From Ferrovibrio sp. (GTDB taxonomy: Bacteria > Pseudomonadota > Alphaproteobacteria > Ferrovibrionales > Ferrovibrionaceae): DNA of 64,000 bases. The notes under the pieces were generated by a model. It did not search any database. It had not been told where the DNA came from and saw only the letters and a list, made by a program, of their open reading frames with translations. Position 1 is the first letter of the stretch; every line of letters starts with the position of its first letter. This document shows, piece by piece, positions 38,732 through 52,756 of this stretch. Location of the stretch: contig NZ_PEKV01000005.1 of NCBI RefSeq assembly GCF_002796975.1, forward strand, positions 166,839-230,838. Direction: 5' to 3'. A program made the position numbers and the translations under genes.

Positions 38732-39580
38732 ATGAACGACATGCTGGTTTCCGCGCCGGCCGCGCGGACCGCGCGCGCCGCCTTTCCCGACCTGCTGCGG
38801 CAGTGGCGCAACGAACGCCGCATGAGCCAGCTCGGCCTCGCCACCGAGGCCGGCATTTCCACGCGGCATCTCTGCTTTCTGGAAAAAGGCCGTTCGCAGC
38901 CGAGCCGCGAGATGGTGGTGCTGCTGGCGAGCGTGCTGGATATTCCGCTGGCGGCGCAGAATGCCCTGCTGATCGCCGCCGGTTTCGCGCCGGTGTTCAG
39001 CGAGGCACCGCTCGATGCGCCGCAGCTCGGCCATGTGCAGCAGGCGCTGGAGTTCATGCTGGCGCAGCAGGAGCCGTTCCCGGCGCTGGTGGTGGATGAG
39101 GCCTGGAACCTGCGCCATCGCAACCATGCCGCCACCCGCATCCTCGGTGCGCTGCGGCCGTTCTATAATGTGCCGGCCGAACTGTCGCAGAATGTGATGC
39201 ATGTGATGTGTCATCCCGGCGGCATGCGGCGCTTCATGCCGAACTGGCATGATTTCACCGCCGCCTATCTGCAGGTGCTGCATCGCGAGGCGACGCAGGG
39301 GCTCAGTCATGCCGCCGCAAGACTGCGCGAAGACCTGCTGCGCTACCCCGACATGCCAGCGGCCTTCGCCAGCCCGCATATGGATCATCCCGTCGTGCCG
39401 ATGCAGCTGCGCATCGGCAAGCACGCGCTCAGCTTCTTCGTCACGCTGACGACCTTTGCCATGCCGCGCGACATCACCCTGCAGCAGATCAAGCTCGAAG
39501 GCTTTTTCCCGGCCGACGAGATCACCGCGCAGCTGGCGCGCAAGCTGACGGCCGAACCGGCGTTTACCCTGCTGGATTGA
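38732..39580 (+). CDS. XRE family regulator with MmyB-like C-terminal ligand-binding domain
   Basis: RMSQLGLATEAGISTRHLCFLEKGRSQPSREMVVLLASVLDIPLAAQNALLIAAGFAP. Confidence 0.92.
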   Translation: MNDMLVSAPAARTARAAFPDLLRQWRNERRMSQLGLATEAGISTRHLCFLEKGRSQPSREMVVLLASVLDIPLAAQNALLIAAGFAPVFSEAPLDAPQLGHVQQALEFMLAQQEPFPALVVDEAWNLRHRNHAATRILGALRPFYNVPAELSQNVMHVMCHPGGMRRFMPNWHDFTAAYLQVLHREATQGLSHAAARLREDLLRYPDMPAAFASPHMDHPVVPMQLRIGKHALSFFVTLTTFAMPRDITLQQIKLEGFFPADEITAQLARKLTAEPAFTLLD

Positions 39581-39615
39581 CCTCCCGCGTAATTGCCGGA
39601 TTGACCCGCGATGTC
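39574..39615. promoter_or_regulatory. Duplicated regulatory motif, copy 2, upstream of NTF2-like gene
   Basis: ggattgacctcccgcgtaattgccggattgacccgcgatgtc. Confidence 0.65.
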
Positions 39616-39654
39616 CGATACAGGCAGCCAGGCAATGCAAGAATGGGGAAAGTC

Positions 39655-40101
39655 ATGCTGCAGGATACCGCACTCGTCACGTTGCGCCGGCTCAATGCGC
39701 AGTTCATCCATAACTTCGTCACCTGCGATGTGGCGTCGCAGGCCTCGATCATCCATCCGCGCTTCACCTGCATCATGCCGACCGGCCAGCGGCTGGAACG
39801 CGACGCCTATCTGACCTACTGGGCCACCGGCTTCGATCCTGACGTGATCACCTACTGGGATTATCGCGACGAGCGGATCGAGATTTTCGGCGACGTGGCG
39901 CTGGTCTGCGCCAGCAACGGCTACACCCGCCGCCGCGACGGCGTCGCCACCTCGGGCATGAGCATCTACACGGATACGTATTTGCGCGAGGACGGCCGCT
40001 GGTCCTGCATCCAGGCGATGATCACCGGCATGCAGCCCGATTTCTTCCCGGCCGACGATACCGTGGTGCGCCGCTACCATCGCGGCCGGCTGCAGGAGTG
40101 A
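39655..40101 (+). CDS. NTF2-like / SnoaL-type protein (DUF4440-like), function unknown
   Basis: 148-aa protein with NTF2-like pattern (LNAQFIHNFVTCDVASQASIIHPRFTCIMPTGQRLERDAYL...DTYLREDGRWSCIQAMIT). Confidence 0.65.
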   Translation: MLQDTALVTLRRLNAQFIHNFVTCDVASQASIIHPRFTCIMPTGQRLERDAYLTYWATGFDPDVITYWDYRDERIEIFGDVALVCASNGYTRRRDGVATSGMSIYTDTYLREDGRWSCIQAMITGMQPDFFPADDTVVRRYHRGRLQE

Positions 40102-40175
40102 CCACCACGGCCGCGCGGATGGCTTGAAGCAGGCCGTGTCCCGCGCGTATCCTTCCCTTAAATCAGGGAGGACAC

Positions 40176-40844
40176 ATGCCGGACAAGGCCACCGACAAGC
40201 TGACCGGGCGTACTGCCACGCTGGACGCCATCCTGACCCGCAGCCCGGTGATCCCGGTGCTGGTGGTGGAAGATGCCGCCACGGCGGTACCGCTGGCAAA
40301 AGCTCTGGTGGCCGGCGGCATTCCGGTGCTGGAAATCACCTTGCGCTCGGCAGCCGCACTGGATGCCATCCGGCGGATCGCCGCCGAAGTACCCGAGGCC
40401 GTGGTTGGCGCCGGTACAGTACTGAATCCGGCGCAGTTCGCCGCCGCACAGCTTGCGGGGGCGAAATTCGTCATTTCGCCCGGCGCCACCGAGGCGCTGT
40501 ATTACTGCGCCAAGGATACCGGCCTGCCCTATCTGCCGGCGGTGGCGACGGCGTCCGAGGTGATGCGCGCCATGGAGCAGGGTTTCCTGCGCGCCAAATT
40601 CTTCCCAGCTGAATCTTCCGGCGGCGTCGCCGCGCTGAAAGGCTTCGGCGGACCTTTCCCCGAGATGAAATTCTGCCCGACCGGCGGCGTCACCGAAGCC
40701 AACCTGCGCAGCTATACGTCGTTGCCCAATGTCTTCGCCGCCGGCGGCTCCTGGCTGGCGCCGAAGGAGATGGTGCAGAAGAATGACTGGGCCGGCATCA
40801 CCGCCATCGCCAAAAAGGCCGTCTCCATCGCGAAAGGACAATAA
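40176..40844 (+). CDS. eda: Bifunctional KDPG/KHG aldolase
   Basis: [61 protein letters not shown]...AKFFPAE...CPTGGV. Confidence 0.93.
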   Translation: MPDKATDKLTGRTATLDAILTRSPVIPVLVVEDAATAVPLAKALVAGGIPVLEITLRSAAALDAIRRIAAEVPEAVVGAGTVLNPAQFAAAQLAGAKFVISPGATEALYYCAKDTGLPYLPAVATASEVMRAMEQGFLRAKFFPAESSGGVAALKGFGGPFPEMKFCPTGGVTEANLRSYTSLPNVFAAGGSWLAPKEMVQKNDWAGITAIAKKAVSIAKGQ

Positions 40845-40847
40845 GTC

Positions 40848-41093
40848 ATGCTCGAACTGCGTCCCAACTGCGAATGCTGCAACCGCGACCTGCCGCCCGA
40901 GTCAGAGCTGGCGCGCATCTGCACCTTTGAATGCACCTTCTGCGCCGACTGTGCCGACAACACCCTGAAAGGCCGTTGCCCGAACTGTACCGGCAATCTG
41001 GTGGTCCGCCCGATCCGTCCGGCGTCCAAGCTGGTGAAATTCCCGGCCAGCACCAAACGCGTGTTCAAGGCCGAAGGCTGCGCCGCGGAATAA
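40848..41093 (+). CDS. DUF1272 domain-containing protein
   Basis: [58 protein letters not shown]: Cys-rich DUF1272. Confidence 0.93.
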   Translation: MLELRPNCECCNRDLPPESELARICTFECTFCADCADNTLKGRCPNCTGNLVVRPIRPASKLVKFPASTKRVFKAEGCAAE

Positions 41094-41100
41094 TCAGACC

Positions 41101-42581
<1,481 letters not shown>

Positions 42582-42585
<4 letters not shown>

Positions 42586-43583
42586 AACTGCTGCTGACGC
42601 TTGGGCTGTCGCTGCTGCTGACAGCCTGCGTCACGCCGACCGGCAATCGCGCTGCGCCGACGAATGGCGAGAAGGTGACCTGGCAGAGCGTTGCCTGCAC
42701 CGGGGCGCCGGTGATCTGCAACCGCATGGACGCCACCGGCTATTTCTTCGCGCAACCCAACGCCACGGCTGCCGTGATGATCACGCATGGGTCTCAGGGG
42801 CTGGATTCGCGCCTGTTCGAATATGCCGATGCGGCACGCGCCGCCGGTTTCGCCGCGCTGGTGATCGACCACTGGTCACCTCGCGGTATTGGCGTGACGC
42901 ACAACGACTATGTCGCCGCAGCACAGAAGGGCGGCAACGAATTCAACATGGCCTTCGACAGCCTGACCGCAGTTGCCTGGCTGCGTCAGCGCGGCTTCGC
43001 GAAAGTCGGCAGCATCGGGGAGTCGCAGGGCGGCGGCGCGGCGATCGCGCTGGTGCAGAGATGGATCCATGAGACCGTCAACCGCAACGTGACGCGTCTG
43101 TACGGCAAGCCGTTCACGGCGCAGCCGCCCGATGCCGTGGTCGGCCTGTATGGCTATTGCGGTCTGCGCCATGCGCCGCGCGATGCCTATCTGCCCACGC
43201 CCTTCCTGTTCATCACCGGCGCCGAGGACGATGAAACGCCGAGCCGCTATTGCGAACAATATGTGCCCTGGATGAACGGGCGCGGCGGTGCGGCAAAGAT
43301 TATCGTGCTGCCCGGCGTGGGCCACAGTTTCGATGCGCCCTACCGCCGCCAGCGCAACAGCAGCGGTCCGCATTACGCCAACTGCAATCTGCTGGTCGAG
43401 GCTGGCCCGGATGGCAGGGGCAAAGTGACCGAACTGAATTCGGGCACGGTGACCGCCGGGCAGGATACCTGGGGCGCCTTCTCGAAATGCGTCCGCTATG
43501 GCGGCTACCACAGCGGCTATACCGGCGACCGGTTCGTGGCCGTGCCGCACTGGACCGGCTTTTTCCGCGAGCATCTGCGCTGA
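42582..43583 (+). CDS. Dienelactone hydrolase-family alpha/beta hydrolase, predicted lipoprotein
   Basis: [19 protein letters not shown] lipobox; [14 protein letters not shown] nucleophile-elbow region. Confidence 0.78.
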
Positions 43584-43607
43584 GCGTTGGTGCTGTACCT
43601 TCTCCCC

Positions 43608-43636
43608 GTCATGGCCGGGTCAAGCCCGGCCATGAC
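43608..43636. repeat. REP-like/terminator-like hairpin GTCATGGCCGGG-tcaag-CCCGGCCATGAC
   Basis: Perfect 12-bp arms; same sequence family as 34051-34158 ends. Confidence 0.85.
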
Positions 43637-43736
43637 AATAACGGGTGGAGTGAGGCTTATAATCATATTGTACTTTAAATGTTCTTATGTTTCTGCTAGG
43701 CTGGCCGGCAAACTTCCCCCGGCAGGAGCGCAGATC

Positions 43737-44219
43737 ATGACGAACCAGACCAAGCCATTGATTGGCCTGAACAATCCAGATGCCATCACGCCGGAAAAGG
43801 CCGCGAAGTCCGGCTCGCGCCAACACTGGAAGAAAGTCGACTGGGGCAAGGCCGCCGAGCTGATCGCCCAGGGCGGCACTGTCGAAGCCGTGGCGGCAGT
43901 GCTGGGATGCGAACCGGACCGCATTCTGCGTAACCTGCGCCGCTCGGCCAGATTCCGGCACCGGATCGACTGCGCCGCCGACCGCCTGCTGTTGTCGGCC
44001 CGGCTGCGCTTCGCGGCGCTGGGCGATGCTGCGACCCGCGAGATGCGCCGCCGCACCGTGCAGGAACAGGATCCCCGCCTGCTGCAGTGGCTGGGCGAAA
44101 AAATCAATCAAAACCAGGAGCAGGCCACGCCGGGTGAGCAGTTGGCCCAGGCTGCGCGCTCCGCGCCGCGCCGCAAACCGGCGCAAATGTTGGCCGAAAC
44201 GGGCTCTAACGGGACGTAA
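43737..44219 (+). CDS. Orphan HTH-like hypothetical protein
   Basis: MTNQTKPLIGLNNPDAITPEKAAKSGSRQHWKKVDWGKAAELIAQGGTVEAVAAVLGCEPDRILRNLRRSARFRHRI; HTH-like segment; C-terminus encoded by the tandem repeat. Confidence 0.6.
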   Translation: MTNQTKPLIGLNNPDAITPEKAAKSGSRQHWKKVDWGKAAELIAQGGTVEAVAAVLGCEPDRILRNLRRSARFRHRIDCAADRLLLSARLRFAALGDAATREMRRRTVQEQDPRLLQWLGEKINQNQEQATPGEQLAQAARSAPRRKPAQMLAETGSNGT

Positions 44220-44319
44220 CGGGCTGGATTGGGATGAAACGGGCTGTCACAGGCCTCGAACGGGACGGAACTGGCCGTCGAACAGGCCGAAACGGGACGA
44301 AACAGGCGTCTGTCGGGCC
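44191..44319 (+). repeat. Degenerate tandem repeat, ~10-bp unit (consensus GGGCTGAAAC), about 12 units
   Basis: GG cores at 44202, 12, 22, 32, 42, 52, 63, 73, 85, 95, 305, 316; G3N7 x4 at 44201-44243. Confidence 0.75.
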
Positions 44320-44556
44320 CTGAATGCAGTGCGACAAAAGGCTTCTTCCGCCCATGACGCCTCACCGTTGCGCCGCTAATACCCGTATGCTAACTAAACG
44401 CGGCTTTCGCGCCGGGGGGGCCGTAAAATATCTATAGTCTCCCCGAAAATTCCTTAAGTCTGTCAACGTCTTAAGAGGAGCGCCGGAGGGCTGGCCGTAA
44501 GTGCATGCGGCGAGTCCCGTTCCGACGCTCCGGTCCATGAAGAAGAAGGGGCTTTC

Positions 44557-45116
44557 GTGGCTCAGGAAACCTCGCTTGTTACCGGCATTGCCGGCCGCTA
44601 TGCGACCGCGCTGTTCGATCTGGCGCGCGATGCCGGCCAGCTCGATGCCGTCGCCAAGGATCTCGACCAGCTGTCGGCCATGCTGGCCGGTTCGGCCGAT
44701 CTCGTCCGCCTGGTCCGCTCGCCGGTGTTCAGCCGCGACGAACAGGCCAGGGCCATCGCCGCCGTCGCCGAAAAGGCCGGATTCAGCGATCTGGTTCGCC
44801 GCTTCCTCGGCGTCGCCGCCGCCAACCGCCGCCTCTTCGTGCTGGCCGATGTGATCGCCGGTTTCAAGACGCTGCTCAGCCATCATCGCGGCGAGACTGT
44901 CGCAGACGTCGTTTCGGCCGTGGCGCTGAACGACGCGCAGCTCGCCCAGATCAAGTCTTCGTTGTCGTCGGGTGCCGCCGGCAATGTCGTGATCAACGCC
45001 AAGGTCGATCCCTCGCTGATCGGCGGCCTGATCGTCAAATTCGGATCGCGCATGATCGATGCGTCGGTCCTCACCAAGCTCAATAATCTGAAGACCGCCA
45101 TGAAAGGTGTTGCGTG

Positions 45117-45117
<1 letters not shown>
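44557..45117 (+). CDS. atpH: F0F1 ATP synthase subunit delta
   Basis: [35 protein letters not shown] start; first of atpHAGDC. Confidence 0.95.
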
Positions 45118-46643
<1,526 letters not shown>

Positions 46644-46670
46644 ACCGCTTGAACCAAAGGGTAGAGCTTC

Positions 46671-47558
46671 ATGCCTAGCCTCAAGTCACTGCGCGTTCGG
46701 ATCAACTCGGTCAAGTCGACCCAGAAGATCACGAAGGCGATGAAGATGGTGGCAGCCAGCAAGCTGCGCCGCGCCCAGGAGGCCGCCGAAGCGGCGCGTC
46801 CTTATGCTGAGCGTATGGCCAGCATCATGGCTTCGCTGTCGGCTGCCCAGACGGGTTCCGACACCGCGCCCCGGCTGATGATCGGCACCGGTAAGGATCA
46901 GGTTCATCTCCTGATCGTCGCCACCGCCGAACGCGGCCTGTGCGGTGCGTTCAACTCGTCGATCGTCAAGCTGGCACGCCGCAAGATCGAAGAACTGACC
47001 GCTGCCGGCAAGACGGTGAAAATCCTCTGCGTCGGCAAGAAGGGTCGCGACCAGCTGCGTCGCGACCATGCGTCGAAGATCGCCGACACCGTCGATCTGT
47101 CGAAGGTCAAGAAGGTGGGCTTTGCCGAGGCTCAGGAAATCGCCGACCGCGTGCTGGCGATGTTCGAGGCCGGCGAATTCGACGTCGCCCATGTCTTCTA
47201 CAACAACTTCAAGTCGGTGATCAGCCAGATCCCGACCGTGCAGCAGCTCATCCCGGCCATGGTTGCCGGCGATGCGGTCAATGCCGGTCCGGACCTGAAG
47301 GGTGCGATCTACGAATTCGAGCCCGACGAGGAAACCATTCTCGATCAGCTGCTGCCGCGGAACCTGTCGATGCAGGTCTATCGCGCGCTGCTGGAGAATG
47401 CGGCCTCCGAACAGGGCGCCCGCATGTCCGCGATGGACAACGCGACGCGCAATGCCGGCGAGATGATCAAGAAACTCACGACCGTCTACAACCGGTCGCG
47501 TCAGGCCCAGATCACCAAAGAACTTATCGAAATCATCTCCGGCGCCGAGGCGGTCTAA
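46671..47558 (+). CDS. atpG: F0F1 ATP synthase subunit gamma
   Basis: [38 protein letters not shown]. Confidence 0.99.
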   Translation: MPSLKSLRVRINSVKSTQKITKAMKMVAASKLRRAQEAAEAARPYAERMASIMASLSAAQTGSDTAPRLMIGTGKDQVHLLIVATAERGLCGAFNSSIVKLARRKIEELTAAGKTVKILCVGKKGRDQLRRDHASKIADTVDLSKVKKVGFAEAQEIADRVLAMFEAGEFDVAHVFYNNFKSVISQIPTVQQLIPAMVAGDAVNAGPDLKGAIYEFEPDEETILDQLLPRNLSMQVYRALLENAASEQGARMSAMDNATRNAGEMIKKLTTVYNRSRQAQITKELIEIISGAEAV

Positions 47559-49028
<1,470 letters not shown>

Positions 49029-49052
49029 GCCCTTCGCGCAAAGGAGTAGACC

Positions 49053-49457
49053 ATGGCCGCGGAAAGCGTCAGGTTCGAACTGGTATCGCCCGAGAAGCTG
49101 CTTCTCGCGGTCGATGCCGAAATGGTGGTGGTGCCCGGTGAGGCCGGCGACTTCGGCGTGCTGCCGGGTCATAGCCCGCTGATCTCGACCATCCGCAACG
49201 GCGTGATCGAAGTGACCGTCAACGGCGCCGTCACCGAGCGCATCTTTGTCGCCGGCGGTTTCGCCGAAGTGGCGAACGACAAGCTGACCGTGCTGGCCGA
49301 GGAGGCCACCCCGGTGTCGAAGCTGGATCGTGCGAAGGTCGAGCAGGCCTTGAAGGATGCCCGCGAAGACTTCGACGACGCCAAAGACGACCATGCCAAG
49401 GCCCGCGCCAACGCGCAGGTCGAAAAGTACACCGCCATGCTCGAGGCGGCGGCGTAA
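49053..49457 (+). CDS. atpC: F0F1 ATP synthase subunit epsilon
   Basis: FELVSPEKLLLAVDAEMVVVPGEAGDFGVLPGHSPLIS. Confidence 0.97.
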   Translation: MAAESVRFELVSPEKLLLAVDAEMVVVPGEAGDFGVLPGHSPLISTIRNGVIEVTVNGAVTERIFVAGGFAEVANDKLTVLAEEATPVSKLDRAKVEQALKDAREDFDDAKDDHAKARANAQVEKYTAMLEAAA

Positions 49458-49505
49458 GGGCGCGCAGGCGGGCCTGCGGCAGCACCTCGTCCGCAAGGCC
49501 CGAAT

Positions 49506-50861
49506 ATGCCATTCAACTCTCTCGCCTTTCTCGCGCTCCTGCTGGCAAGCTGGTGCGCGGTTCAGGCCTTCCGGCGACCGGCCTATGTCCTGATTACGGC
49601 CAGTCTGGTCTTCTATGCCGTCGCCGGGCCGTTCGACACCATCGTCTTTCTCGTCACGGTCTCGCTCAACTGGCTGATCCAGTTGAGCGGCCTGCGGGCC
49701 CGCTGGAAGATCACGCTGGCGGTGCTGCTGAATATCGGCCTGATCGTCGGCTTCAAATACAAGAGCCTGCTGCTTGGCGCCGCCGGCGCCACCGGCAGCT
49801 ATACCGATACCGGCCTGCCGCTCGGCATCTCCTTCTACTGCTTCCAAGCGCTCGCCTATCACATCGACGTGGCGCGCCGGCAGACCGCGCCGGCCTCTTC
49901 ATTCGCCTCCTTCTTCCTGTTCAAGAGTTTCTTCCCGCAGCTGGTGGCCGGCCCGATCGTCAGGGCGCATCAGTTCCTGCCGCAGATAGAGCGGCTGTTC
50001 ACGGGCAGCCGGCGCCGGCCGCGCCTGATCGCTTTCGGCTTGGCCCTGTGTGCGCTCGGCCTGGTCAAGAAGGTGGTGTTCGCCGACAGCCTTGCGCCGC
50101 TGGTTGATGAGATTTTTATGGCCCCTCCGGAATCGGCCTATCTGGCCTGGCTCGGCGCTGCGCTCTTCACCTTCCAGATCTATTTCGACTTCTCCGGCTA
50201 TTCGGATATCGCCATCGGTGCGGCCTATCTTCTCGGCCTGCGGCTGCCGGTGAATTTCCTCACGCCGTATATCAGCCTCGGACCGCGCGAATTCTGGCAG
50301 CGATGGCATATCAGCCTGTCCACCTGGATCCGCGACTACCTCTACATTCCGCTCGGCGGCCGCCACGGCACTTGGATCCGCTCGGCGATTGTGCTGGTGG
50401 CGAGCATGGCGCTGGCGGGCCTGTGGCACGGCGCCAATATCACTTTCATCATCTGGGGCACGGCCTGGGGCATTTATATTCTGCTCGGCCGCCTGTGGCC
50501 GTGTCGGCTTGAGGTCTTCGCACCGCTGCGCTGGCTGGTGCATATGCTGATCGTTGTCGCGCTCTGGGTGCTATTCCGCTCGCCCAGCTTCGACTTCGCG
50601 ATGGACTACTTCCGCGCCATGCTGTCGGTCTCGAACTGGAGTATTCCCGAACATGGCGCGCCGGCCGGCTACGTATGCACCGGGATCGCTGGGCTGTTCG
50701 TGCTGCACTGGCTCGAAGCGCGCGCCGCCGGCCGTCCGGCCGTACTGATATTGCGGCGTTACGATGGTCCGCTACTGTGGGGCTGCCTGATCTCGATTTC
50801 GCTGATCTTGGTCCTGATTCCGACAGCGGCAGTCAATCCCTTCATCTATTTCCGGTTCTGA
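49506..50861 (+). CDS. MBOAT family O-acyltransferase
   Basis: LGISFYCFQALAYHIDV...FFPQLVAGPIVRAHQFLPQI...GLWHGANITFIIWG. Confidence 0.93.
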   Translation: MPFNSLAFLALLLASWCAVQAFRRPAYVLITASLVFYAVAGPFDTIVFLVTVSLNWLIQLSGLRARWKITLAVLLNIGLIVGFKYKSLLLGAAGATGSYTDTGLPLGISFYCFQALAYHIDVARRQTAPASSFASFFLFKSFFPQLVAGPIVRAHQFLPQIERLFTGSRRRPRLIAFGLALCALGLVKKVVFADSLAPLVDEIFMAPPESAYLAWLGAALFTFQIYFDFSGYSDIAIGAAYLLGLRLPVNFLTPYISLGPREFWQRWHISLSTWIRDYLYIPLGGRHGTWIRSAIVLVASMALAGLWHGANITFIIWGTAWGIYILLGRLWPCRLEVFAPLRWLVHMLIVVALWVLFRSPSFDFAMDYFRAMLSVSNWSIPEHGAPAGYVCTGIAGLFVLHWLEARAAGRPAVLILRRYDGPLLWGCLISISLILVLIPTAAVNPFIYFRF

Positions 50862-50862
50862 C

Positions 50863-52095
50863 ATGGCCAGGCGATACAGTCTGCGGAACCGGCTTCTCAT
50901 GCTCGCCCTCGGCGGCATTGCCGGCCTGGCCGCCGTCGAAGCTGGCCTGAAGGTCATCGCGGCGACGCCGCTCTGGCGGGTACTGCCGGTGATCGAGCCG
51001 ATCCTCGGTGCGCCAGACTACAACATTGGCTACGGCTTTACCCCGCATGTGTCTGGCATCTGGGTACGGGAGAACCGCGCGCCACTGACGATTACCGATC
51101 TTGGCCTGCGCGGTCCGGCCGGGATCGAGGTGGCGAAGCGCCCCGGCGAAATACGCGTCGCCATAACCGGCGATTCCCATGTCGAAGGTCTGCAGGTCGA
51201 ATACCAGTACACCTTCACCGCGTTGACACAGGCCATGCTCAACCGCGCTGCACGCCTGCCGGAGTCCGTCAGGCAGGTGCAGGTGCTGAACCTCGCGATG
51301 TCGGGGATTGGCCCGCTGCGACAACTGGTGCGACTGGAGCATTTCGGCTATTCGCTGCAGCCCGATGTCGTCATGCTCATCTCGGACGCCTCGGACTTCC
51401 TGACCAGCGAGATGACCGATGACAGGCTCAATCCGGGTTATGTGCCGGACGCGTCCGGCAAGCTCGTGCGCGGATATGCATACCGAAACCGCCTGTCGAT
51501 GCGGTATGCCGACACCATTCCGGGACGAGCGTTTCTTGGGCTTCTGCGCCACTCGGAGGTTGCACGGCTGCTGTATCTGCGCAGCAAGAATTCCATGCTC
51601 CATATTCTGGGTCTGGCTCCCGCGGCCCGGCCGACGCCGAAAAGCGCGGCTCACGATGGCTGTCATCAGGATGTTCTGGCGTCGTTGCACCGGCTGTGGG
51701 TGGGCCATGCCCCCGAGCGACATTGGCAGGCCGCCACTGTCCTTCTCGATGAATATTCCGCAGGTGCACGGGAGCATCGGGTCGCTGCATTTTATGCGAT
51801 GCGAAATCTGCCGGTGCCGAAAACGGCGTGCGCGGAGCAGCAGGCCATGCGCGCAGCCACCGTCGCCGTCATCACGGCTGAACTGGCGCGCCGCGGCATA
51901 AACTTCATCGATATCGACCGCGCGCTTGCCGATCGTCTGCGGGCGGAGTCCAGCGATGATCTCAGTCACTTGTATGGCTTTGGCCGGCAGCTGGGCGGCG
52001 GGCATCTGAATTACGAAGGGCATCAGGCCTATGCGACGGTCCTGAGCGAGGTCGTCGCGAGAAGCCTCCGTGAACGCCCTCAATCGCCCAATTAG
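50863..52095 (+). CDS. SGNH/GDSL-like hydrolase-fold protein paired with MBOAT
   Basis: VAITGDSHVEGLQVEYQYTFTALTQAMLNR and GGGHLNYEGHQAYA; N-terminal TM. Confidence 0.75.
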   Translation: MARRYSLRNRLLMLALGGIAGLAAVEAGLKVIAATPLWRVLPVIEPILGAPDYNIGYGFTPHVSGIWVRENRAPLTITDLGLRGPAGIEVAKRPGEIRVAITGDSHVEGLQVEYQYTFTALTQAMLNRAARLPESVRQVQVLNLAMSGIGPLRQLVRLEHFGYSLQPDVVMLISDASDFLTSEMTDDRLNPGYVPDASGKLVRGYAYRNRLSMRYADTIPGRAFLGLLRHSEVARLLYLRSKNSMLHILGLAPAARPTPKSAAHDGCHQDVLASLHRLWVGHAPERHWQAATVLLDEYSAGAREHRVAAFYAMRNLPVPKTACAEQQAMRAATVAVITAELARRGINFIDIDRALADRLRAESSDDLSHLYGFGRQLGGGHLNYEGHQAYATVLSEVVARSLRERPQSPN

Positions 52096-52111
52096 GGCTC
52101 GGCAATATAGA

Positions 52112-52756
52112 CTACCGCTTGGTAATGAAGTCCTCTGGATGCCGCCGATGTTCCCATCCGGCGCGCTCCAGTTCCGGCGTCGCCTGTTCCTCCTCGGGCC
52201 AGCCGACGCAGAGATAGGCCACCAGCTTCCAGTCCACCGGCACGTCGAGATCGCGGGTGAGCGCGTCCGGCTCGAAGATCGAGACCCAGCCGGCGCCCAG
52301 GCCCACGGCGCGCGCCGCCAGCCAGAAGCCGTAGACCGCCATGACAGCCGAGTAATCCAGCATCTCGGGCATGGTACGGCGGCCCAGCCCATGGCCCTGG
52401 CCGGTGCCTTCATCGGCGAAGACGGCGAGATGCACCGGCGCCTCTTTCAGGCCGGCGAGTTTCAGCCCGGCATAGAGTTTTGCTTTTTCGCCGCTGTAGT
52501 CGCCGAGCGCCTCCTTGTTGGCGCGTTCGAAATTCGCGACCACCTTGGCGCGGCGCGCCGTGTCTTCCACCAGCACGAAACGCCAGGGCTGACTGTTGCC
52601 CACGGAAGGCGCCAGGGCTGCGGTTTCCAGCAGCCCGGCGACCAGTTCCGGCGATACAGGTTTATGAGGGATGAAGCGGCGCACGTCGCGCCGCCACACC
52701 ATCAGCTCGGTCAGTCTGGCCCGGAAGGCCGCATCGAAAACCGGCGGCGGCGTCAC
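52112..52756 (-). CDS. Nitroreductase family protein (BluB-like)
   Basis: RRDVRRFIPHKPVSPELVAGLLETAALAPSVGNSQPWRFVLVED; overlaps no strong alternative. Confidence 0.88.
   Translation of the reverse strand: MTPPPVFDAAFRARLTELMVWRRDVRRFIPHKPVSPELVAGLLETAALAPSVGNSQPWRFVLVEDTARRAKVVANFERANKEALGDYSGEKAKLYAGLKLAGLKEAPVHLAVFADEGTGQGHGLGRRTMPEMLDYSAVMAVYGFWLAARAVGLGAGWVSIFEPDALTRDLDVPVDWKLVAYLCVGWPEEEQATPELERAGWEHRRHPEDFITKR

Noticed and set aside
44451-44480. CTTAAG...CTTAAG inverted repeat before atpH
   Set aside because: Only 6-bp arms with 11-bp spacing; could arise by chance and gives no specific mechanism.
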